Of a DNA stretch of 64,000 nt, positions 19,691 to 30,100 are shown in pieces (position 1 is the first letter of the stretch; every line of letters begins with the position of its first letter). The position numbers and the translations under genes are program-made. The DNA is from JBMOLK01 sp049325575. Lineage in GTDB: Bacteria > Bacillota > Clostridia > Acetivibrionales > Acetivibrionaceae. Location: the NCBI GenBank assembly GCA_049325575.1, contig JBMOLK010000311.1, forward strand, positions 1 through 64,000. The letters run 5' to 3'. A model generated the notes under the pieces. The model saw nothing but the letters and a program-made list of their open reading frames with translations, did no database searches and was not told where the DNA came from.

Positions 19691-19751
19691 TTCTTTGTAA
19701 ATCGACATAAAATATTACAAATCGACATGTTTAAGTAAAGAAAGGTATCTA

Positions 19752-19780
19752 TTGACATAGTGCCATTTTTACATTATAAT
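19752..19780 (+). promoter_or_regulatory. sigma-A type promoter
   Basis: TTGACA at 19752-19757 and TATAAT at 19775-19780 are both exact consensus boxes with a 17-base spacer. It lies 64 bases upstream of the small methyltransferase gene at 19844 and makes that gene an independent transcription unit from line A. Confidence 0.85.
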
Positions 19781-19843
19781 GGTTTTAACAAATTTAGATA
19801 TATAACTAGATATGATTTATGTTGATTTCAAGGGGAGAACAAT

Positions 19844-20338
19844 ATGAACAATCAGATAGAACCATCGATACGAGGGGATGAACACCCTCTTGGTGATTTT
19901 GGACAAGGTTTATTTTTTATCTTTTTCTTAGTTTTGTGGATTCTAGACTCATTTGTTTTTAAATGGACCACTTTTTTAAGTGGCTATATACCTCTTGCTA
20001 TTCGTATGCTTCTCTTGGGTATAAGTCTATACTTTGTCTTCTATATTTCCAGGCAAGCTCATGTTGTAGTCCTGAATAGAAACGCAAAACTTATTACGGA
20101 CGGTGTTTTCAGTCGGGTACGTCATCCTATTTATCTAGCTATGCTTTTATTGTATCTAGGATTATCTTTATCCGTACTTTCTTTACTAAGTATGGGTCTT
20201 TGGGTTTTGATTTTCTTGTTTTATAACTATATTGCAGGATATGAAGAAAAATATTTGCTATCCAAATACGGGAAAGAATATGTTCAATACAAAGAAAAGG
20301 TACGACGTTGGATTCCTATTGTAAAACGTAATAGTTAG
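19844..20338 (+). CDS. isoprenylcysteine carboxyl methyltransferase (ICMT)-family membrane protein
   Basis: This integral membrane protein of 164 residues has about four helices (around 18-36, 45-67, 95-113, 116-132). The C-terminal half has the family hallmarks: GVFSRVRHPIYLAML, then a helical hairpin, then a conserved E-x-x-L-x-x-x-YGxEYxxYxxxVxRWIP-like ending (EEKYLLSKYGKEYVQY). Family members use SAM at the membrane to methylate lipophilic substrates, but many bacterial ones have no known substrate. It has its own consensus promoter and sits between the two assembly lines. A role in methylating the lipid product is possible but unproven. Confidence 0.75.
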   Translation: MNNQIEPSIRGDEHPLGDFGQGLFFIFFLVLWILDSFVFKWTTFLSGYIPLAIRMLLLGISLYFVFYISRQAHVVVLNRNAKLITDGVFSRVRHPIYLAMLLLYLGLSLSVLSLLSMGLWVLIFLFYNYIAGYEEKYLLSKYGKEYVQYKEKVRRWIPIVKRNS

Positions 20339-20450
20339 TCTTCGTGTTAGAAACACCTTATTATAAAGAAAAGAGATATTTTTTGCGGCTTTTCTGACAG
20401 ACTAAGCCAAAGAGTATTCTAACCAACAAGGTACTACGGAGAGGATTATT

Positions 20451-21656
20451 ATGCAGGGTATTTTAGAATTATTTATTATAGTAGGTGCATTCCAGAGCGG
20501 TATGTTATCTTTTTCATTGTTATACAAAAGGAAGATGGCATTAAGAGGGAACAGATCTAGTTATAACACATGGCTGTCTATGCTTTTTTTGGCATTCTCA
20601 TTTTCCTTACTTAATGAATATATATATTTGAATTTTAATGAAAAGAATGTAGAAATATTTAGCCTGATTTTTTCTGTGGTGCTGGAGTTGGTATTTGGAC
20701 CACTTTTCTATTTATACATTAGGACTATCATAACAGCTAAGAAATTGAAGCCTGTCAGGGTCTTTTTTCACTTTATCCCTGCTGTTTCTTATTTTATATT
20801 TGCATTAGTATCACTGGCTCTGTCTGATTATGGCGTTTGGATGGAGGAAAACCGTATGTTAAAGATTTTAATACACGGGCAACTAATTGCATATATTGTT
20901 TTTACTTCAAAATGGCTTTATGAATACAGTCAGTATCTTAAAAACCATTACTCTTCTATTTTTAAAACATATAGAATGTGGGCAAAGCTAATTATCGTAT
21001 TTTTCGGTCTGGTGACTATACTCGATATTGCATTTGATACTGCAACGTGCCTGAAAATAATTGATGATAGGCATATACTTTCTGTTCAAAACGTTTGCAT
21101 TATTGTAATAGTCTTTGTTATAGGGATATTTTGCTATCTGCAAATCGAATTGCTCAGCTCCATATTCTTATTGGAAAATCAAAAGAGTTCTTTAACTTGT
21201 TCTACTGCTTCAAATGATGAACACTCTGTGGAACAAGGTGAAGGTTCCCAAAGCGATGTCGACTATGATTTAAACAATAAATATCAGCGAAACCGATTGA
21301 GTGACGATGAAGCAAAGCAGCTTTATGACATGCTTGTTCAATATATGGAGGAACACAAGCCTTATAAAATATCGGGCATAACCTTATTACAGTTAGCAGA
21401 CCAGCTTCAAATTTCATCTCATCACTTGTCACAGGTTATTAACCGGTACACTGGAGCAAATTTTTATAACTTTATCAATTCATATCGGGTGCAGGAAGCG
21501 AAAAGGCTTATGGATGAGAGCCGGAACCCACAGGAAAAGATTATAACTTTTATCTATGAATCCGGTTTTAATTCTACAAGCACGTTTAACACTTTTTTTA
21601 AAAAAATTGTCGGGTTGACTCCCACAGAGTATCGTAATAGCAGAAAACAATCTTAA
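20451..21656 (+). CDS. membrane-anchored AraC-family transcriptional regulator
   Basis: This protein of 401 residues has six or seven membrane helices in the first 240 residues and a C-terminal AraC double helix-turn-helix (about 290-400: LLQLADQLQISSHHLSQVIN, then FIYESGFNSTSTFNTFFKK and GLTPTEYR). The design is that of transmembrane AraC regulators that sense a membrane or outside signal. It lies between the two synthase lines on the same strand and is the best candidate in the window for a pathway-specific activator. ATG is preceded by GGAGAGGA. No clear operator was seen. Confidence 0.85.
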   Translation: MQGILELFIIVGAFQSGMLSFSLLYKRKMALRGNRSSYNTWLSMLFLAFSFSLLNEYIYLNFNEKNVEIFSLIFSVVLELVFGPLFYLYIRTIITAKKLKPVRVFFHFIPAVSYFIFALVSLALSDYGVWMEENRMLKILIHGQLIAYIVFTSKWLYEYSQYLKNHYSSIFKTYRMWAKLIIVFFGLVTILDIAFDTATCLKIIDDRHILSVQNVCIIVIVFVIGIFCYLQIELLSSIFLLENQKSSLTCSTASNDEHSVEQGEGSQSDVDYDLNNKYQRNRLSDDEAKQLYDMLVQYMEEHKPYKISGITLLQLADQLQISSHHLSQVINRYTGANFYNFINSYRVQEAKRLMDESRNPQEKIITFIYESGFNSTSTFNTFFKKIVGLTPTEYRNSRKQS

Positions 21657-21695
21657 AAATGATCTAATATGCTTAATTTTATGGCAGATAGAAAA

Positions 21696-21724
21696 AGACT
21701 TTTATGAGAAAGTCTCTTTTTTTG
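21696..21724 (+). terminator. rho-independent terminator after AraC gene
   Basis: AGACTTT pairs with AAAGTCT across a six-base loop, then CTTTTTTTG follows. It is 40 bases after the stop of the AraC-type regulator. The next 198 bases to the serine acetyltransferase gene are AT-rich with no recognised riboswitch or T-box. Confidence 0.8.
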
Positions 21725-21922
21725 TGTTTTTTAAAAGCCACACGGGACAAATGTTTGCAGGTTACGTGTTTATAAACATGAATACAATTTTGTATTTTAG
21801 TTTATGAACAGAAGTGATTACTTACAAATTCTGTGTTATATTTTCTAAGTGCAAGACCTATATCCAAATAATGTTGTTTTTCACCTTAATGTTAATTATT
21901 TTGTAAAAGGGGGGGATGGTGT

Positions 21923-22900
21923 ATGATTAATACCAGAAAAGAAAAGGTTATTGAAAGGGTAGTGGAAGAAAATATTGAAAAGGTCTCTGCAAGTTTGCTA
22001 AAAATAACAAATGAACTGGAGGAGTCTTATTTCAACAATAAAGTAATAAGTCATATTGATGGAAAATGTAATCCTACAAAAGAAAGTATTGAGGCGATTA
22101 TTAAGGATATATTCAGGATTATATTTCCAGGCTTTATCAGTAATGAATCAGTAACAACAGCTTTTCTAAAGTACTATATAGCTTCCGTACTGGAAAGCTT
22201 ATATAGAAATTTTGAAGAACAAATCTTTAAGGCTTATTTAAATGCCTATCTAATAACTTCAGAGGATAAGCGCATCAAGGAGTTTCCTGATTTAAGGTCG
22301 ATGGCTGGAAAGGTTACGGTTGAGATACTGGAAGCTCTGCCTGAAATAAGATCGTTTATATCCCAGGATGCAGAAGCAGCTTACCGCGGGGACCCGGCTG
22401 CCCTTTGCTATAATGAAATAATATTAAGTTATCCGTTTATAAAATCTATCACTGTTCATCGTATTGCTCACCTTCTTTATAAGAGGCAAGTTCCAATTAT
22501 TCCTCGTATGATGAGTGAATGGGCACATACACAAACAGGAATAGACATACATCCTGGAGCACAGATAGGAAGATACTTTTTCATTGACCACGGTACGGGT
22601 GTAGTAATCGGTGAAACAACTGAAATAGGTGACAATGTAAAGATATATCAAGGTGTAACCCTGGGAGCGCTATCTTTCGACAAAAATGAAAAAGGTGATC
22701 TCATTAAGGGCAATAAACGGCATCCAACTCTACAGGACAATGTAATAGTTTATGCAAATGCAACCGTTTTAGGCGGAAAGACAGTTATAGGAAGAAACTC
22801 CGTTATAGGAGGTAATACCTGGATTACCAGTTCTGTAGAAGAAAATACTGTTGTAACTATTGATACACCAAAACTGCTTTTTAGAAAAAAGAACTCATGA
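21923..22900 (+). CDS. cysE: serine O-acetyltransferase (EpsC/CysE type)
   Basis: This enzyme of 325 residues makes O-acetylserine from serine and acetyl-CoA, the committed step to cysteine. The N-terminal helical part (about 1-180) is followed by DPAALCYNEIILSYPFIKSI, HRIAHLLY, then left-handed beta-helix hexapeptides (TGIDIHPGAQIGRYFFIDHG, GVVIGETTEIGDNVKIYQGV) and NKRHPTLQDNVIVYANATVLGG, all classic for the family. It is longer at the N-terminus than E. coli CysE, as in the EpsC group. It sits 69 bases upstream of the acyl-CoA dehydrogenase and line B synthases, where every adenylation domain reads as cysteine, so it probably raises precursor supply. Confidence 0.88.
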   Translation: MINTRKEKVIERVVEENIEKVSASLLKITNELEESYFNNKVISHIDGKCNPTKESIEAIIKDIFRIIFPGFISNESVTTAFLKYYIASVLESLYRNFEEQIFKAYLNAYLITSEDKRIKEFPDLRSMAGKVTVEILEALPEIRSFISQDAEAAYRGDPAALCYNEIILSYPFIKSITVHRIAHLLYKRQVPIIPRMMSEWAHTQTGIDIHPGAQIGRYFFIDHGTGVVIGETTEIGDNVKIYQGVTLGALSFDKNEKGDLIKGNKRHPTLQDNVIVYANATVLGGKTVIGRNSVIGGNTWITSSVEENTVVTIDTPKLLFRKKNS

Positions 22901-22969
22901 TGGTATTTAAGTTGAGAGTACTATTTACCCTTTAACAATAAAAAATAACAAGGAGGTTAAAAGAATAAG

Positions 22970-24175
22970 ATGAGAACTATTACAGCACATAGGACAGAAG
23001 CTATGCCTCTCAATTATCTAACAGAGGAAGAAAAGAAGTTTCAGAGTGAAGTTCGAAACTTTGCCGAGAGCTTTGTTTCACCGCATATCTATGAAATGGA
23101 TGCTGCAGCGCGTTTGAACAAAGAAGTAATTAGACAAGTTATTGATAAGGGCCTTATGAAGATTGAGATACCTTTGGAATACGGAGGGCTGGGTAAACCT
23201 TTTATATATTCCGTTTTTGCCATAGAAGAAATGGCTATTATTGATCCGGCGGTTGCGGTATTCATTGATGTACAGAATACTCTGGTAGTTAATGCCATAA
23301 TGCGTTGGGGTACTCAGCAGCAAAAACAAAAATATTTGAGTATGTTTGCTAATGGTACGATAGGAGCTTTCTCAATAACAGAAAAAGAAGCCGGAAGCGA
23401 TGCAACAACAATGACATGTAAAGCTGAAAAAACAGACGGTGGATATATAATAAACGGTGTAAAGCATTGGGTTACCAATGCAGCAGAAGCAGATATTTTT
23501 ATTGTGTTTTGCAAGATTGTGGAACCCAACAGTACAAAGACATCTAATGAAGGCCGTCTAACTGCCTTTATCGTTGATAAGCGTGAGGCTAAAGGCTTCA
23601 CAATATGCGAGCCTGAGGAGAAAATGGGGATCAGAGCCAGTTCTACCTGTGACACGATTTATGAAAATGTTTTTGTACCTGAAGAAAACATTTTAGGCTC
23701 TCCGGGCAGAGGGCTAATGGTAGCACTGGAAACCTTAACCGACGGCCGTATTGGTATAAGTGCACAGATGCTGGGCCTGGCACAGGGAGCCTTTAATGCG
23801 GCTGTAGAATACTCTGAGAAACGTAAGCAGTTTGGAGAATATATAAGCACTTACCAGGGTATCCATTTCCCTATTGCACAGATGGCTACCGAACTTCATG
23901 CAGCACGGTTGTTAGTCTATAATACAGCACGTATGAAGATGGCTAAAGGTGACTTCAAGGAACTTATGCACCACTCCAGTATGGCTAAATTATATGCATC
24001 CCAGGTAGCTGAAAGAGTAGTATCACAGAGCCTGGAAATATTCGGGGGTAAAGGATACATGAAGGGCAATGCCCTTGAGAAGCTTTTCCGTGATGCAAAA
24101 ATTGGTACCATTTATGAAGGTACATCCAATATTCAGCTGCGAACCATCGCAAGACAATATGTGAAGATAAAATAA
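22970..24175 (+). CDS. acyl-CoA (or acyl-ACP) dehydrogenase
   Basis: This FAD-dependent dehydrogenase of 401 residues shows FSITEKEAGSDA and VKHWVTNAAEAD (FAD and substrate loops), MLGLAQGAFNAAVEYSEKRK, LEIFGGKGYMK, and the catalytic base in IYEGTSNIQ near residue 388. It is full length. An AAGGAGG ribosome binding site precedes the ATG. It is 18 bases upstream of the FAAL-NRPS and surely co-transcribed with it. The likely role is to introduce an alpha,beta double bond into the fatty acyl starter on CoA or on the loading carrier, as dehydrogenases next to FAALs do in other lipopeptide clusters. Confidence 0.88.
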   Translation: MRTITAHRTEAMPLNYLTEEEKKFQSEVRNFAESFVSPHIYEMDAAARLNKEVIRQVIDKGLMKIEIPLEYGGLGKPFIYSVFAIEEMAIIDPAVAVFIDVQNTLVVNAIMRWGTQQQKQKYLSMFANGTIGAFSITEKEAGSDATTMTCKAEKTDGGYIINGVKHWVTNAAEADIFIVFCKIVEPNSTKTSNEGRLTAFIVDKREAKGFTICEPEEKMGIRASSTCDTIYENVFVPEENILGSPGRGLMVALETLTDGRIGISAQMLGLAQGAFNAAVEYSEKRKQFGEYISTYQGIHFPIAQMATELHAARLLVYNTARMKMAKGDFKELMHHSSMAKLYASQVAERVVSQSLEIFGGKGYMKGNALEKLFRDAKIGTIYEGTSNIQLRTIARQYVKIK

Positions 24176-24193
24176 TAAGGGGGGAGGAGAATT

Positions 24194-27100
24194 ATGAGAG
24201 GTTATTATACTGTCTCCAGAGATCTGAGAGAATATAACAGCATTATGGAGATATTAAAGGAACGTGCTGTGACACAGCCTGATGATATCGCTTTTTGTTT
24301 TCTGTCTTTTTCAGGAGACGAAAGGAAAGAGCATGTTTTAACATATAAAGAATTGGATACTGAAGCGCGAAAAATAGGTGCTTATTTGCAGAAGCTCAAC
24401 CTGTCAGGGAAATGCGCTATATTGCTGTATCCGGACGGATTAGAGTTTATAACTGCTTTCTATGGCTGTCTCTATGCCAATGTTATTGCCGTGCCTCTTT
24501 ACCATTTCATTACAAAAAGAAAGGCTGGAAGAGTATTATCAATTATTGAAGATTCTGAGGCAAAGATATTTTTAAGTGACAATCATCATATTAGCAATAT
24601 AAAAACTTTTGTTGCTAAAAATCTTCCCGGGAAAAGTTACCACTGGTTTACAATAGATAATATCCTGAATGTAAATCCGGACGATTTTAATGAGGAAAAC
24701 AATGTATCCAATGAACTGGCATATCTTCAGTATACCTCCGGTTCAACCGCAATTCCCAAAGGTGTTATGATGACACACAGGAATGTGATGCATAACATGG
24801 ATATATTAAAATGGCATTTTAACCATACACCTGATTCTATAAGTGTTTCCTGGATACCTCATTTCCATGACCTGGGATTGATCAGTACTATTCTGCATCC
24901 TGTATATATGGGATTCAAACAGGTTTTAATGCTTCCTACAGATTTTATCACCAAGCCTTACCGCTTCCTTAAAGCGATATCTGATTTTCGCGGTACTACC
25001 ACTTGTATGCCGAATTTTGCCTTTGAACACTGCGCGAATCTTATCACGAGTGAAGAACGAAAAACACTGGATCTTTCCAGCCTGGACTCAGCATTAAACG
25101 GGGCGGAACCGGTATATTGGTCAACTATAGAGCAATTCAATGAAACCTTTAAAGAGTGTGGTTTAAGAGAAGATGTGGTTTTCCCTGTCTATGGGCTTGC
25201 AGAGGCGACCTTATTTGTTGCCAGCCGTAATCCCGACCCGAAAAGCAGGCCTATGTATGCCATTGATATAGATAAGGATGAATATGAAAAAAATAACACA
25301 ATAAAGCTTGCTGAAGCTGGCGACAACTCCATGAGGTTTTGCAGCCATTGTCATCCGAGAGAGGATACACACGTTGTTATTGCAGACCCGTCTACCTTAA
25401 GAAAATGTCCGGAAGGCAAGGTGGGAGAGATTTGGGTTTCCTCAGAAAGTGTTTCGCCGGGATATTGGAAAAAGAAAGAGGTTAATGAAGAGGTCTTCAA
25501 TGCAAGGTTATCGGATACTGGAGAAGGTCCTTTCCTTAGAACCGGAGATCTTGGGTTCTTCTATGAAGGAAATCTTTATATCAGCGGACGGCTAAAAGAC
25601 GTCATTATTATACGCGGTGTTAATTACTATCCCAACGATATCGAATTTACTGCAGCTCACTGCCACCCGGCCTTGGTACCCAACAGTTGTGCTGCCTTCT
25701 CAATTACGGTTAAAAGCCAGGAACGCCTGTTTATAGCACAGGAAGTTAAACGCAGCGAGAGCAGTAATATGGACCCGGATGAAATATTTGATGCAATCAG
25801 AAAAGCAGTGTCTGAAGTACATGGTTTGCAGGTGCATGGTATTTTGTTGCTGCGTTATGGTCGTATTTATAAGACTTCCAGCGGAAAGATCCAGCGTAAG
25901 CGCTGTAAGGAAAGCTATTTGAACGGTGAGCTGGAAGCGCTTCATGTAAGTATTATTGATGCAGATGAAATGGAATCAGCCAATAAGGAACTAAGTAATG
26001 ATGAATTGTTAAAAGACGGGGTGGAAGCTGCCTGCGAAAGGGTGGAAAAAGAGTTGGCCAATCGAATTGCCGCTCTTCTTAAAATAGACAAAGAGAAAAT
26101 AAAGAAAACAAAAAGTCTGGTCTCGTTAGGTATGGATTCTATTACGGTAACAGTTCTGAAACAAAGTATCCAGGACCGGTATTTATGCCAGGTTGAAATT
26201 GCAGACCTTTTTGATTCCTCTGTAACAGAGCTGGCAAAAATTATTGTAGATAAAATGCTAAATGAGAAACCTCTTGAAGTTAAGCATGATGCTTCTTTAC
26301 CTGCATTTGTTTCAAATAAAGAAGAAATGTATAGTGACTTTCCTCTTACAGAACTTCAGACTGCTTACTGGATGGGGCGTAATGAAGGATTTGAATTGGG
26401 AGGTGTAGCTGCCCATGCTTACATGGAAGTGAATGTGACCGGAACGGATATTGACCACAATCGCCTAAGTGAAGCCTGGCAAAAGCTGATAGAGCGCCAT
26501 CCCATGCTTAGGACCGTCATAACCAAAGATGGTCAGCAGAGAATACTGGAAGATATACCAACATATAAAATAGTCTGTCATGATTTGCAAAATTGCAGCC
26601 CAACTGAACAGATACAGAAGTGTGAGGATATACGCAGCCACCTAAGCCATCAGGTAATACAGGTGGATTCATGGCCCTGGTTTGAAATTCAACATACGAA
26701 GTTGAGTCAGGATAAAAGCATTTTGCACATCAGCATTGATCTTCTGATTGCTGATGTTTGGAGCATAAACCTGTTGTTTAAGGAATGGTTTTTGCTATAT
26801 ACCAACTTCCAGGCACCTTTACCGGAATTGGAAATAAATTTCCGTGACTATTGTCTGACACTGGAAAAAATGAAAGAGTGGGATGACTATAAAAAGTCCG
26901 AGAGCTACTGGAAACAGCGGATTAATACTCTTCCGCCGGCTCCTTCGCTGCCCCTTGCTAAAGCACCTAAGGATATAAAACAGGTCAGATTTAACCATAG
27001 AGCAGATGCTTTACCTTTGGATCTGTGGGCTAATATAAAAGAAAGGGCTTCAAACTATGGCGTGACACCATCTGTTGTATTGATGGCAGCCTTTTCAAAA

Positions 27101-30100
27101 ATATTGGGCTTATGGAGCAGGTCATCGAAGTTTTCACTAAATCTTACATTGTTTAACCGACCAGCACTTCACCCGTATATCAATCATTTGGTAGGTGATT
27201 TTACATCCGTTTTGGTTATGGAAGTAGATAATGGCAAGGCACTGCGTTTTGCTGATTTTGCGAAGAGCTTGCAAAGACAGCTGGCACAAGATATGGAACA
27301 CCGGCACTACAGTGGAGTAAATGTTATACGGGATTTGGCCAAGCAGTGGGACAAGTCTCCACAGGAAGCTATTCTTCCAGTAGTTTTCACCAGTGCTCTT
27401 TCTGCGGACGGGCCTATGGTCTTCCAATCAAGAAAAGAGTTTTTTGGTGAAACAAACATTATTTCACAGACTCCTCAAGTTTCGCTGGATCACCAGGTGT
27501 ATGAGAATGAGGATCACCTGGTTCTAAGTTGGGATTCTGTAGACGAGTTGTTCCCCAAAAATATGTTGGATGATATGTTCCAGGTTTACACCGATTTTCT
27601 TAGGGAACTGGCGTCAAATCCATCAACCTGGGAAAGAGAAATTCATGATCTTCTTCCACAATACCAGAAAGAGAAGAGGAAACAATATAATGCAACTAAG
27701 GGACCGCTTCCTGAAGAACTTTTGTACAGCCAATTTGTAAAAAACGCACTAAGTAAACCGGAAGCTATTTCAGTTATAACATCAAACCGCACCGTCACAT
27801 ATAAAGAACTCATAAACGGCGCAAGTTATCTTGCTGGCTATTTGCGAGATCAGGGTGTTCAACCCAATCAATTGGTAGCTGTTATGATGAACAAAGGCTG
27901 GGAACAGATTGCTGCGGTATTGGGTATAACCATGGCAGGAGGCGCATATGTTTGCATTGACCCGGGGCTGCCCCAGGAGCGAAAGAACTATTTGTTGGAG
28001 CATAGTCAGGCCAAACTTATACTTGCACAAAAGAATCAGGAGGGGCTGCCGGATGGTGTTGGCTGCTTTATTGTGGATGAGGCTGTTCTGGCGCAAAGCA
28101 GCTGCTTTACAGAATCACAGGTAAAGCCTGATGATTTGGCTTATGTTCTATATACCTCCGGATCAACCGGTTTTCCAAAGGGTGTGACTATTTCACATAG
28201 AGGTGCCTTAAATACAATTATGGATATTAACCAACGGTTTGAGGTAACCCCACAGGACAGGGCTTTTGCAATTTCTTCATTAAGTTTTGATTTATCGGTT
28301 TATGATATTTTTGGAATGCTTCATGCCGGCGGAGCTATAGTAGTTCCTGATCCCTTCACCGAACGTAATCCCGATCACTGGCAAAGTATGATTCAGAGAC
28401 ATAATGTTACTGTTTGGAATTCGGTACCGGCTCTTATGGAAATGCTGATTGAGAATGCAGAAGTTCGAGACAAGAAAGTACCTCTAAGGCTTGTTATGTT
28501 AAGTGGCGACTGGATTCCGGTTACATTGCCCGAGCGTATATGGAAAATTCATCAGGATGCCAGGGTGATTAGTCTTGGCGGAGCAACAGAAGCCTCCATC
28601 TGGTCTATTTATTACCCGGTTGATTGCGTAGATTCTTCCTGGACCAGTATTCCTTACGGTATGCCGCTTAAAAATCAAACTTTCTATGTATTGAACCAGT
28701 TTATGGGCGAATGTCCTGAATGGGTTCCAGGGGAATTGTATATTGGCGGTGATGGAGTTGCATTGAATTATTGGCGCGATAAGGAGAAAACAGAAAAGTC
28801 CTTCCTTTATCACCCTGTGACCGGGGACAGGATTTATAAGACAGGTGATCTGGGACGTTTCCACCCGGATGGCTATATCGAGTTTCTTGGCCGAGAAGAT
28901 TTTCAGGTGAAACTTGGAGGATTTCGAATTGAATTAGGGGAGATTGAGAGCGTATTAAACAGTCATCCTAAAGTCAGGCGAGCTGTTGTCAAAAAGATTA
29001 TAAATAAAGACGGAAACGCCATGCTGGCTTCATACCTGGTTTTAAATTCTTTGGCTAAATTGGAGCAAGTCAAATCCAAAGATGCAGGTACGAAGGATTT
29101 ATCCTCTGAAATCATAAGTGATGGAGAATCTGAAGTTATTCTGGACCCTCATCAAAGGCTTCTTTTTAAATTAAAGAACCCTGGCTTGAGATTTGAATCA
29201 GGATATGAACCGGCAGAAAAAACATTAGGAACTCCAATTCCATTACAAACAGAGGACTTTGACCTTGAATCCTATAGCAGACGTATTAGCTGCCGCCGTT
29301 TCCTGGATACTCCCTTATCATTAAAAAATCTGTCTAGGTTTTTAGAATGCTTGAGGAAAGCAGAACTTGACGGTTTAAAGAGATTTCGCTATGGTTCAGC
29401 AGGAGGTTTATATCCCGTTCAGGCCTATATATATATAAAACAGAATAAAGTGGAGGGCTTTAAGGGCGGTTTTTACTATTATCATCCTTTCGACCATTCA
29501 CTGATTCCCATAAAAGATTCGGAAGGTATGAGTGAAAAGGTGCATGTTTCAGCTAATCAAGCTATATATAGCTCTTCTGCTTTTACAGTCTTTCTTGTTG
29601 GTAAGCTCTCGGCCATAAGGCCGTTGTATGGCAGTCGGGCCAGAGATTTCTGTCTCATTGAAGCAGGTCTCATAACCCAGCTATTGGAAAATTCGGGTGT
29701 AGAGAATGAACTTGGTCTTTGCCAGATTGGCGCTCTGGCGGATGAAGCTTGCGTCCGGGATCTGCTTGATCTGGATGAGGATCATATAATTCTGCATGTT
29801 TTATTAGGCGGAAAAGTAGACTATAAGGATCCTCAAAGAGGGATGCTGCCGGAAACAGAAGGAGAAACAAATTCTTCGGACAGGTCAAGTATTGTTCAGG
29901 AATTGCGTGATTACTGCAGCAAGAAGCTGCCCCATTATATGGTTCCAACCTGTTGTATGATACTGGACGATATACCGCTTACATCTGTTGGCAAGGTTAA
30001 TTATAAAGTCCTGCCAGATCCTGAAGTTGAAGCTGCTTTAGAAAAAGATTGCAAATTCAACCCATCTAATGAGATGGAAGAGTTGATTCACAATATTTTT

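Noticed and set aside
21725..21922. T-box or cysteine riboswitch ahead of the serine acetyltransferase gene
   Set aside because: No T-box sequence, specifier stem or terminator/antiterminator pair was seen in the region.
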